64,000 nucleotides of DNA from Fragilaria crotonensis (taxonomy: Eukaryota; Bacillariophyta; Fragilariophyceae; Fragilariales; Fragilariaceae): assembly GCA_022925895.1 (NCBI GenBank), contig JAKSYS010000012.1:124001-188000 (forward strand), given 5' to 3'. The notes beneath the pieces were generated by a model, which was not told the DNA's origin, made no database searches, and saw only the letters and a program-made list of their open reading frames with translations. Both the position numbers and the translations under genes were made by a program. Of this stretch, positions 44,989 to 55,527 are shown in pieces; the first letter of the stretch is position 1; the number at the start of each line of letters is the position of its first letter.

Positions 44989-46327
44989 TTTTCGATTTTC
45001 ATTAAATTATGAGCCTCCAGGTCGAAAATGAGAACAGTCTTCGTGAACCCGTGTCAGCTTTGCTCCGTGCTCGAGTGTCGAGATGTCGACTCGTTGACCC
45101 TGTAGGTCTAGCTCGGCGCTCGGACTTCCGGTATACGTAGATGCTTCGGTGGTACAGTACGGTAGTTTAGGCTGGTATAGGTCCTATGGGAGTGTGAGTA
45201 TGGGATATGGGATAGCACACAACCGGCGGCCTGGTACTCTACGAGTACGCGAGTACTTTTGTATCAGTACTTCGAAAAAAGGTGTCTAAAAAGTCTGAAC
45301 AGACGCGTGACATCGGGTTCTCGTTGTGCGTCGTTTTCCGAACCCTGAACCCTGAACATCACCTCGTTGACATCTCTGAAAATCATTTTATCATATCCCA
45401 GAATGCAAGTGGACGTACTGAGGACTATTGCGTGCTCGAGTTTCATGATGTATGCATAGTCTACTCGGAGTATGATGTATGAAACTTTTAGAGCACATAA
45501 TTATATTACATAATACTACGGTAGACTACTACATTTGAACTGAACTTATGAACTAAAACGCTAGGGTGATCACCACATGTACTCCCTTATAGAGCACTCA
45601 TGTGGTGCTTTGGACTTTGGACTCTGAAATACTTTATCACTGTACTCGGAGTACTAGAGAAGCGCGAAGTGCTACAATGGATGAACAATATGATGGTATG
45701 GAAACACCACCGATCCTCCTTCCGAGTAAACACATGTGTCCAAGTTTTGGAAGCAAATGGAAAAAGTCGATCCGCAGTAATTTCTGTTAGAAGCGGGGAA
45801 CGGAATCCAATGCGCAATATCAAGAGAGATGGTGCCTTGAGCCATGAGCACTATGGTGATGAGGGGAGTAGACTACGCTCTAAACTCTAAACCGAATAAG
45901 GTTGGCAGGATCATAGTGAGTGCGTCCGAGATCCGATGCCGTGAGCTACTGGATTACCGGTACCTGCTACTGTATTACTCGCGACTAGCGACTACTGTAG
46001 CGTCTCCAACTTACTGTAACAGACTGTACGCTTCCGTTACCAGGTACCAGTATGCTACATCACTAGAGTAACTTTTGCAGAAGGATGAAAGACGCAGCAA
46101 CACGTACGCCTGTACCTTGTATGTACCTTGATCCTTGATGCTTCCTGTGCTTTGAAGGCAGTCGAGCAGCTTGCCCATGGCGACAGTGCGTTGACCACGG
46201 ACCCGTATTGATGCAGCGATCGCAACATCACATATAGCCGACTCGATATCAGAGCCATCAATGCGTGAAAGCAAGAGCTACTCCACGTCACAAGTACTGA
46301 GTGCTTCAGAGTCCACAAGCTGTAACA
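44989..46327. other. spacer upstream of the small secreted protein and of PPIL4
   Basis: 1.3 kb without a supportable gene. GTAC words near 45,150-45,270 and 46,030-46,060. A plus-strand frame at 45,600-45,890 has no motif. Confidence 0.4.
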
Positions 46328-48380
46328 ATGTCAATATTGCTCGAGACGAATCTGGGCGGTGATATTGTTATTGACTTGGATATCAAGGGCTCTCCGGCAT
46401 TGTGCAAGAATTTGCTCAAATTGGCCAAACTTCGCTATTATACTTCGTGTCTCGTGTACAACGTTCAAAGTCATCGCTTCTTTCAAACGGGTGATCCAAC
46501 GGGAACTGGTCAAGGAGGAGCCTGTATATATGGTGTCCTAGATAGTGATGAATCCGCGTCGAGTCGTAAGCGTTTCCTCAAGTCCACATCGGGCCGACGT
46601 TTGACCCCGAGCGAGTGCAGACAACGAGGACGTGTGGTGGCCATGGAACTTAATCACACTAAGGATACGATTGGGTCGCAATTTCTGATCACTTTGGGCA
46701 AGGATCGTCCGGGAGATGCCCTGGATGGATATTTGATAGGAGACGAAGATTCTGCACCACTATCGTTGGGAGTCGTTGCAGAAGATGACGATGGGATACT
46801 GGATAAAATTGAAGCATCCTACTGCGATACAGATGGTCGCCCCTATGCTGATATTCGAATTTCGCGCATGCTGGTCCTCCATGATCCCTTTCCCGATCCA
46901 CCTGGGTTTTGGGAGTTTCTGAAGGGTCAACCGGATATCCAGATTGAAAACGAGCAGATTATGGCATCACCAGATAGGTCCAAGCCACCACAGGAAACCG
47001 TCCCAGAGCGAATTCCTGTCAACGAATTGGACCCTGAAGTGGAAGAAACGGAGGAGCAAATACGACTACGTAAGGAGAAAGAAGCCAGTCAAGAAGCACA
47101 CCAGCGTGCCGTCGTCCTGGAGCTGCTGGGGGACTTACCTGATGCGGACTACAAGGCACCCGAGCATGTCCTCTTTGTTTGTAAACTCAACGCGATTACG
47201 CAGGATGAGGATCTGGAATTGATTTTCTCCCGTTTTGACCCGAACTGCAAGGCAGAGATTATTCGTGATCAAGAAACTGGAAATTCCTTACAGTACGCAT
47301 TTGTTGAATTCAGCACCAAGCAGCAGTGCGTTGAGGCTTATTTTAAGATGAACAATGCTCTCGTTGATGATCGACGAATCAAGGTTGACTTTAGTCAATC
47401 TGTGGCGAAGTTATGGGATAAGCACACGCAACGACTCAAGGCCAGATCAACAAACTCAAAACTCCATCCCACCCCGCTCCTCGATCCTCCCAAGCCAGCT
47501 CTCTGGATTTGCATCGTCCTAATCATGGTCGGCATGGAGGGCACAGCGTCCTCCTCCACGAGGGAACGACGGCGCGAGAGATGAGTTTGGACGGTCGTCG
47601 AGGCAGCCAGCAGGTGATTTTCCAGGCCACGGGCATGGTTCCTTCCACTCAGACCCTCGATCACGACACACGAGAGACGCTGGTGAGATAGCAAATCGGA
47701 TAAGCCACGAACGCCACCCGTATCGAGAAGAACGCAGAGATAGACGCGGTGATAGAGCTGAGGGACGGTCGCATCGAATTGATGACGATGGCGTAGATCG
47801 ACGACGTGGCAGCCGCGAAAGGGAACGTCGTAAGCGTGACTCAGATGATGATGATGACGCGAGTATTCGTCGCAAAAAGCATAAGAGAAGTCACCATCAT
47901 AGGAGGGATAGCGATGATAGGAGCCGCGAGGGTCGCCGTGCAGTAGATCACGGCATTGGCAAGCATAGGAGAGAAAATGAGAGCCCACGTCGAAGCAGAT
48001 CTACAGAGGACAGCGACATCAGGAAACGTAACGACAAACAGGATCACAATACATCATATGACAGCGCACGTCAAAGTGGAGGGGAGGGGCGATCGCATGA
48101 TGATGGTGCCATTGACGTTAGGCGCAGACGGTTTGGGAGACGCGACAACGACGACGATATTGAAGGCAAACGACGCCATGTGGGTGGCGAGGGACGTAGC
48201 AGCGACGATGACGAACGCCGCAGACGCAAACACAAGAGGCGAAGTGAAGAAAGAGAAGAGAGGAAGCGACACAAAAAGGAGAAACGCCGTCATCGAGACG
48301 AGTCATCCTCGAATCAACCACGACGGCAAGACGAGCAAAGCAGCAGCGACGATAGCGAACGGAGATTTCGCAATCATTAA
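46328..48380 (+). CDS. PPIL4: PPIL4-type cyclophilin with RRM and Arg/Ser-Asp-rich tail, one frame change
   Basis: Start at ATG 46,328 (MSILLETNLGGDIVIDL), the usual PPIL4 start. Residues 1-165 are a cyclophilin-type domain (YNVQSHRFFQTGDPTGTGQGG, GRVVAMELNHTKDTIGSQFLITLG). An acidic/charged linker follows, then an RRM near residues 280-360 (VLFVCKLNAITQDEDLELIF, YAFVEFSTKQQCVEAYFKM). That frame stops at 47,584, but another frame from about 47,522 reads an Arg/Asp/Ser/Lys-rich domain (RDRRGDRAEGRSHR type, ending SDDSERRFRNH) to a stop at 48,380, as PPIL4 proteins have. The switch must lie between 47,516 and 47,584: either a 31-base GT-AG segment (47,516-47,546) or a 1-base insertion. PPIL4 proteins are spliceosome-associated prolyl isomerases in the nucleus. 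Confidence 0.82.
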
Positions 48381-48487
48381 TGGTAAGCGACGACTGCACG
48401 ACGAGGTACTAGCCAAACTTCGCCGGAGTCACTCTCGTTGACCAGCACAACTGATTATTGACGCTATGTTCAGCATTATAGAACGCT

Positions 48488-50051
48488 TTAGTTGTCTCGC
48501 TCTAAGACATATATCCCATCTGTTGTTTCTATTCGTCCTTGACGCCAATTCAACCGGGGATTTCCCGGAGCTGTTGCAAGAACATGAAAACCCTCCACGT
48601 CCCTATTCTCTGAAAGAAGGTACGAAAAGCCCGAGAAATCTTCACCGGCCTTATTTTCAGCTTCGAAGCCAGCCTTGACAAACGTCCAGTGGGGTCCAGC
48701 AGCACGCTGACCAAACAACGACACCCCCGTCATGGCCGACGCGACATCGATATGGACTGTGAGATTTGCAGATCGATCTTCCACGCTCCGACAAGAGAAG
48801 CTGCAGCGCTGTCCCTCCTGGATAATTATGCCGCGAGACGCCAACAAATGCAAAACTGGCAAGTAGAGATACGAAACACGACATGATACCGCCCAACCAC
48901 AGAACCAGCGCGACCTTGGACGGGGGCTTGTCTTTTTGCGGAATGAACGCCAAACGATGCAACCGCTCGAGACCAGCCGCAGCGGCCAGATTAATGATCG
49001 GCATTGCAGGGAATATAAATCGCATCTCCTTGTGACCCAAACAGGAATATAGTGCAATGAAGCCAGCGATGGGAATGAGATACGACAGTAAACTGGTATC
49101 AATCAAGTTGGACAGTGAACATGATCTCCGTTGGAACAAAGCCTCGATCTGTTCTGGGATTCGGAGGACTGCGAACGGCACCAGAAATGCAGTTAACAGC
49201 AATGCCTTTGGTAGGGCGCTGCTAAGATACCAGTGCCACGGTGACGTTCCCCAATCAGAGCTTTTTCCCAAGACAGTGTTGAAATAGAAGACTTGTCCTT
49301 CGGGCCACACCCAGTAGGTTTGCCAAAAATAGCTATCAATGGGGACGGTAACGAGCAAGCACGCCAGACCTGTGCTAAGTCCCACTTTGAGGGCCTCTAC
49401 TATTGTGAGCTGTCTTTGGATCAACCATCCCAATCCGACAGCAAAGAGAAGTAACAGCACATCACAACGAAAGATAGCAGTCGTGGCGACCAGACCCATG
49501 GCTGCACGTCGGATCTTCCCCTGAGCCCAGTCGGCGTAAGCGTGTAGGAGTAGCCACAACGCAAACGTATTGGGCAACATGCGACTCGCGTAGTAGGGCA
49601 TATGAAACTGCACTGCTGTAACGAGCAAAAGATAAGTACCTTTCCAAGAGGGGCCTTTGTCGTTCGTGTCAAGGGCATTCGCGAACCGAAACCATCCATG
49701 TAGTACCAGGCTGAGCAGCGCACCGCGCGCTAGGAGTTGAACGAGGAGTGGGTCTTCGGTTAAGTCGTAGAATGGGCGTATCACACTCGTAAGGATCCGG
49801 CAGAGACTAGCCAGAAGTAGCGGTCCAGCAAAGGAGCGTGGCACGACGCCGGGGAACTGCAAATGGTCGAAGTCTTGCAAGGACCATGGAGAAACCCATG
49901 GGGTCCAGCTGTCAGCTGTTCTATAGTACAAGTCAAATGTTGCCTGCAACGGAAAGCTTTCTTCCACCTTGCTGTGAGGACACAGAATCAGAGCGGAGAC
50001 AGAGGTAGCTATCAAGAAACGATGGGCGAATCTACGAGCAACCTTGTCCAT
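48488..50051 (-). CDS. ALG12: ALG12 dolichyl-P-Man alpha-1,6-mannosyltransferase, frameshifted near the 3' end
   Basis: From ATG 50,051 a GT22-family membrane protein follows: KVEESFPLQATFDLYY, DHLQFPGVVPRSFAG, and HKEMRFIF near residue 339 are ALG12 hallmarks, with about ten hydrophobic segments. ALG12 adds the eighth mannose to the lipid-linked oligosaccharide in the ER lumen. The main frame passes NYPGGTALQLL and then runs off into unrelated sequence to a stop at 48,657. The family's HIDVASAMTGVSLFGQ block appears one frame over and runs to a stop at 48,488. Joining needs removal of one base (or gain of two) near 48,825, and there is no room for an intron. Total would be about 520 residues, a normal length. 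Either a sequencing error or a lesion. It ends 107 bases from the PPIL4 stop, tail to tail. Confidence 0.85.
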
Positions 50052-50888
50052 CGCTTCTTCTGATATGCAACAGTTCGATGTCCACAATTCACTTTTCTGC
50101 TTTTCCGTAACAACAGCAACAAAGCACAGCGGTCTATCTCATAACTTGAACACAAGCAGCACTCTCCTCGGTCGTGGAGGTTGACATACACGATCATAGA
50201 TTTAGGAAAACTCGGAGTTGCTTGTGCTATATTCATATGAGATGCTCGGAGCGAGGTGCGAGGTGCGAGGTGATAGCAACAAGCACTGGAGTACTACGTA
50301 CTACAAGTACTACTGGAGTGCACGCTGTACAGTACATATAAGGTGGCAGTGGTCGCAACGGCAATAAACGGTGACAACTTGGAATCTTTTGCAGATCTTA
50401 TGACTTATCGTTCTGGAGATGCGATCGACGCTCGACGGCAAGTGTATGGGTCCTCCTTGCAAAGGAAGAAGCAACTCTTGTTTGGAGTAAATTGATTTCT
50501 CCCTACTTGGAAAAGCACTCGTCATGCAAAGTGTGATTGAGCTCAAAAAGTTAAGCATCGCGGGACCCGAACAGTAGCTACATTGGCGAGACCACATGTC
50601 GGGACTTGAATGTGTGGTTTGCGACAGTCAATGACAAACAACAGGAGTAACTAGGGACCATAGCAGTCTCATTACCCGGAAAATATGTGAAGTGAAGTAT
50701 TGTTGCCTTAGTCATGCAGGTTATGTCTAAAGAGTAGCACATACGCAAGACTGCCAATCTTCAAATCTCGGCTGAAGGTTATTTGATCAAGAAATAAACG
50801 CTTGCGTTGGTCGGAGTGCTCATATCTTTACAGACGCATTCCATATCAAAGCGAAGCAGAGAGTCAATATTCTGTAGTAAGTTCTCCT
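50052..50888. other. spacer upstream of ALG12
   Basis: No gene recognised. A run of GCGAGGTGCGAGGTGCGAGG lies near 50,250, followed by GTACTACGTACTACAAGTAC near 50,292. Confidence 0.4.
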
Positions 50889-51604
50889 CTAGTTCTTTGG
50901 TTGTCCCGCAACACTGACCAAGTTGATACAGTATCTATTCCCTTTCTTGTCTGGAAGGTTGTGACCGAGATGCGTCCCGGTCGTACTGACGCATTCTCCA
51001 TTTTCCAAGCATCGTACATGTTCCCAATTGCATTCTTCATCACGAAAGCTAGGCCATCCGTGGGAGTTGCTCTCCTTGATGAAGTCGTCCATGGACCGTC
51101 CGACAGGAGCCGTAAACAACAATTCACCGGTGACACTATCGTAAAACTGGATAGGCGCATTCGGGTCGTCACGGTTCTTGATATCTTTCAGGAAAGTTGT
51201 GCTTGTCCAATAACCTGAGGTTCGGTAACATTATAGAAAAGCTGTGAGATGCGAGTCCAAAATAGAATGGAACAAAAGGGAACAGGGGAGCCATGGATCA
51301 CAACCAGTGCAAGCGGATGGTATGCAAACTTACCTGCATATTCCGCATAGTGTCGGTTAAAGTTGCAGATTCTGTCAGCAACTTCGTAGTCGCAAGACCA
51401 ACGCAAATCCTTCATAACGGGTTTATCGGAAGTGCCGTGACTCTTAGTTCTCATGACATCTTCAGATGCCAGGATTGGCAAGGTTTGAGAAAAGACTTTC
51501 GTCGAGGTGGTGTACGACGCCCGACTCGCTCCCGATGGCAATGGGGCAAAGGAGCAAGCAGATCGGGCAACTAGAGCGAGTACGGAGATAGAAAGGAGCT
51601 TCAT
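50889..51604 (-). CDS. MsrB/SelR-like protein with plastid presequence, two exons
   Basis: Exon 1 is 51,604-51,334, the intron is 51,215-51,333 (119 bases, GTAAGT donor, CCTCAG acceptor) and exon 2 is 51,214-50,889, giving 198 residues. The N-terminus MKLLSISVLALVARSACS|FAP is a signal peptide whose predicted cleavage is followed by Phe, the ASAFAP-type motif that routes diatom proteins into the plastid. The mature part has RWSCDYEVADRICNFNRHY, FYDSVTGELLF, then GWPSFRDEE and THLGHNLPDKKG followed by RYCINL. These last three match MsrB (peptide-methionine R-sulfoxide reductase) blocks, with the Cys of RYCIN at the catalytic position. The usual two CxxC zinc pairs are absent. Family assignment is moderate; repair of oxidised methionine in the plastid is the likely role. 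Confidence 0.7.
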
Positions 51605-52777
51605 AATGGAGTGAGCGAAGATTAATGCGATGGTTTTGATGAGACGATGTGTTCAACCAGGTGTGGCAATCGAAACTTGTCGAAGGATGTTGTTGACACC
51701 AGGTAAAATTAGAAATTGATTCAGTCGGAAACGCCACGCATGCGACATGTGAGTTGCAGTGTGCAGTGTGCATGCTACAGCAGCTGGTACAACTGTACGA
51801 CAGTACATAAGGGTTTGGCGAATAAAGCCATGTGCTCATCCTCCGAGCACTTGTACTACAAGTACGTATGAATACACTGAAGACTGAAGACCGCCATTTT
51901 GCTCGTACTCTACTAGCTACAAGCTACAAGTAGCTAGTGGTATCATACCATACTCTGATCTCTGATCTACTGATCTATCTGATCTACGATTACCTCTTTC
52001 ATATACTGTAGCTATCGTACAGTATTTGTACTTGTAATCCCTCTCTGATACTGAAGCCTTGCAAACCGCCACATATGATAGTGTCGTCTACGGTACAGTA
52101 GTTCGAGTACAAGTGTCATTACGTGTGTGTAACATGTGTATTTCAATTTTCAATCATATCCAGATATTCATACACATCATGCACAAGCGTCACAGTAGCT
52201 CGAATACAGTGCAGTAACTGGTAACTGGTACTACAGTAATAGTAGAAGTTGTTCGCATACACATAACTTACCTGGCCCTTTGAGTAGAGTGTGTGCACAT
52301 ACTGTACCTACAATAAACAATCCTCATTCCCAGGTACGTATCATATATGTCATACGATACGCTATACTCCGATTGTCTTTTCATGATATCACGACAAATC
52401 GCTAGGACACATCCTAAAATCGTACGTTGTGTCGTATGTTTCTATTCTCATATAATGTCATCATAATGAAAGATAGCCCAGAATTCCTACTTAAGGAAAT
52501 GGACGTTAAATCAAAACGGCTTAAGTCTTATCACGATATTAATCGCACCAGATACAGATGAATGCCGACAAGACTCGACGCAAGACTTAGAACCTTCCTC
52601 CATAGGTTTGTTGCCTTCGCAATTGCGCGAAGACCACTGCTTTCACGAGTATAGAGATTTCATCAAGAGTCCGTATCCGGATTCCAGGTTTAATGTCAAA
52701 TGTAACAGTACAGTTTCTCAGAGTCGATTCGTCCGTCACCTTCGTACCAATCTTCGCTCCATCAACCAGTTGCTTGT
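51605..52777. other. GTAC-rich spacer, divergent genes
   Basis: No gene recognised between the divergent MsrB-like and propeller genes. Dense GTAC-type words at 51,780-52,340 (GTACTTGTAC, CTACAAGTACG, CTGTAC and others) and short TCTGATCTACTGATCTATCTG repeats near 51,960. Confidence 0.45.
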
Positions 52778-54409
52778 ATGATGGCCTTACTCTTAACATT
52801 GTTGTTTGCCCATGTGGTTGCTAGCCAGTCCCGCGTTGGGTATCGAGTCAGGGTGGATGGTCTGGGCATTACAGTTGGACAAGGCAATGGGTTGAGCCCT
52901 GGTGGCGCTGGCACAGATACAGCGTTTCTGACCACCCAGGACGGAAAAGTGTTCAGGATTCGAGAGTCAACCGGCGTGGTGCTCAATGAATACTCACCTG
53001 ACACTACAGGAGTATGCGTGACGGTAGTGGACTGGAACGATGCAAGCTACTTAAGTAAGGACATTGGTGCCTATGCCGTTGAAAACACTATCATCATCTT
53101 GGGCAGCGATGGAAACGAGTTCGATTCGTTCACCATCTCTGAAGGCAAAGTCACTTCGCAACCCGTTGTCCACAGTGACCTTGTTTATGTTGGTTCTAAT
53201 TCGGACACCGATGGCTACATTTCAATCTATGACCCCTTCGGAACAAACCCCACTCTAAAATTGTTCTTCCGCCAACAATGGAGTGGGACACTGATTGGAC
53301 CTCTTGCGAAAGGCGAGCACGGGATATACTATGGAACAAACAACGGGATGGTATTCGTTATTGAGACCGCCTCCCGTTTCGATCCCGTATCAAATATCTT
53401 CGCGAGCCCAGGAAAAGATATGCGCGGTCGGCCTGTTGTGGATGATTCCAGTCTTGTTATGCTGAGTCCGGGAGGCACGCTATATGGGTGGGGCGTCGTT
53501 GAAGGCTCTCAAGGTAGTCCCTTGTTTCAGGTTGACCTTGGATCAGGAAGTGCCGGTAAGCGCTAAATCTTGTTGACTCAAGATGTGTTATATTGATTTG
53601 CCTGACGCCTTTACCTTCCTTGCTCTGCAGCGGGCTCCCAGATTGCTCCTGTGAAGTCAGAAACTTCAGAAACGTCCTACGTTGTCTCTGGCTCGAGCAC
53701 CTTCGCAGTTTCCGGCGCCGGGTCAATTCTTTGGACTTCGGTTGGCGAGGTCAAGACTAAACCCGTTCTTGAAGTAGGTGGCACCGTCATAACAGTGGAA
53801 CAGAGTGGCAAAATCAAGAAAGAATTTGCCTCAAATGGAGTGATTGGATCTTCCTTCACACCATCGTGCGGCGGAGGCTCATGTGGAACTGCGACTGGAT
53901 ACGCAATGCTTTCGGAAGACAAATCGTTGTTGCTTACGATCCATGACACAGGATGGTTGGTGGCTGTTTGCGCGGAATGCGCTACGGCCCAAAAAACCAC
54001 TTCGCCAACGGAGGCTCCTCTTGCTACTGGATCTCCAATTACCTTTGCACCAGTGGTACCTGTTCCCATCACAGGAGCGCCAACAGAAAGAGCTTCGATC
54101 ACTCCAGCACCGGTAACTGCCTCCCCTGTCACATTGACACCCGTGTCCGCAGCACCCGTAACTCTGTCCCCTACGACATCTGCGCCCACGAAAGAGCCCA
54201 CTGCTACTCCGGTAACCATCACTAAAGATCCCACTGCTGCTCCGACAACTGCCGCCCCCACTAGCAAGGAACTTTCCTCTGCACCAGTCCGCGGGACGCC
54301 TTCCCCCGTTTCTTCCCTTGAAAGTGCATCCCGGGCGTCGACTATGTCTCAAATATGGCTGAGTGTCTTTGTCACTGTAGTCGCCGCTCTTGTTGCTGCG
54401 TGGGAGTAA
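52778..54409 (+). CDS. secreted beta-propeller-like protein with Thr/Pro stalk and probable GPI anchor, two exons
   Basis: Exon 1 is 52,778-53,555, the intron is 53,556-53,630 (75 bases, GTAAGC donor, CTGCAG acceptor) and exon 2 is 53,631-54,409, giving 518 residues. Residues 1-17 (MMALLLTLLFAHVVASQ) are a signal peptide. The next 370 residues contain repeated units of the type DGKVFRIRESTGVVLNEY, LVYVGSNSDTDGYISIYDP, IYYGTNNGMVFVIETASRF and GGTLYGWGVVEG, resembling PQQ/WD-like propeller blades. A stalk rich in Ala, Pro and Thr (TAAPTTSKE, SAPTKEPTATP types) follows. The C-terminus is hydrophobic (IWLSVFVTVVAALVAAW) right at the end, as in GPI-anchor signals. Probably a cell-surface protein; ligand unknown. 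Confidence 0.75.
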
Positions 54410-55527
54410 CTACATCTTTGTGCTGTAAACGGATTGCGAATGTTGGTCCTCACATTTTTGGATGTGTTAGCCCTCATTTCTACAGCTATTTGTCAACAAG
54501 TTTGCTGAAGGATTCGACGATCCATTGTTTTGGCATGCAATTGTAGTGTGGTGGACTTTTGGTTTTGACACCTAGATAGAGGTCTAGGTTCATAATTCCA
54601 TGCTTCTCCTACCGGTAGTTTCATGCAAGGGGAGCTTTCGGAGGTGCAGGTACTCAACGGTGGCATTGTCAAGATTACAGTGTTCAAGTCAGCAATCATA
54701 CGTCACTATGCACTAGGAGCCTGACTACAGTAGCGCAACGTTCCTATTTCGACTGGGAAGAATTTCTCGCTCTACAATAATCACATGCAAACGCATAAAG
54801 TAGAGCTAGTCCATGTATAGTGCCATGTACTACTCGGAGTAGGACCGAGCTACTCAACGAAGATCGTTCTTCTCAATTTTGTTTTACGTGTGTGAATAAG
54901 GAAAAAGATTGTGAGAGTTTCCCACGAGTCGTATTCGGAAGGGTCGATATTCTATATATACACCCACTGTATGCCTGTATGGTGTATGGTGTATGGTGTA
55001 TGGTGTATGGTGTATGGTGTATGGTGTACCTGGTGTACGGTGTATGGTGATCTCATATGCTCATATGCATCATGTGCTATACTTCGTCCAATCCGAAGCA
55101 CTCCCTGTACAGTACCGTTACCATGTAGTGTAGTACCAGGTATTGTACCCCGAGTATCATACAAGTAAGTACTGTACCTGGTAGACCTGGAATACTGGTT
55201 TTGCATGCAAGTACCTGGTACTTGTGGTACAAGTTACAAGTAGTACTACGTAGGACGGTCGTACGTAGTTTTTCACACTCTCCTGTCGGTGCACTGGAGA
55301 CTGGAGTATGAATTGGCGACATCACTGTGCCCTGTGCGGTACGGGTACCGGTACTGTACTCTGTACTGCGTACTCCGAAATTGGGGGAAAAAATGAGTGC
55401 GCACGTTTGATAGATCCCACATGAACTCCAGTCTCTACTGCTACCTCTACTACAAGTACGAGAGAGAGTAGCTCTAATCTAGTGCGCTTGTAGAGCAAGA
55501 GCAGTAAGGATCTTTCCCGTCGCCTCC
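54410..55527. other. spacer with heptamer array and GTAC words
   Basis: No gene recognised. Contains the GTGTATG array listed separately and a GTAC-dense block at 55,100-55,380 (TACCTGGTA, GTACCTGGTACTTGTGG, GGTACGGGTACCGGTACTG). Confidence 0.45.
54977..55049. repeat. GTGTATG heptamer array
   Basis: About ten tandem copies of the 7-bp unit GTGTATG, two of them altered (GTGTACCTG, GTGTACG). Open frames crossing it are accidental. Confidence 0.9.

Noticed and set aside
54820-55050. Small frames across the GTGTATG array
   Set aside because: Accidental reading of a heptamer repeat.
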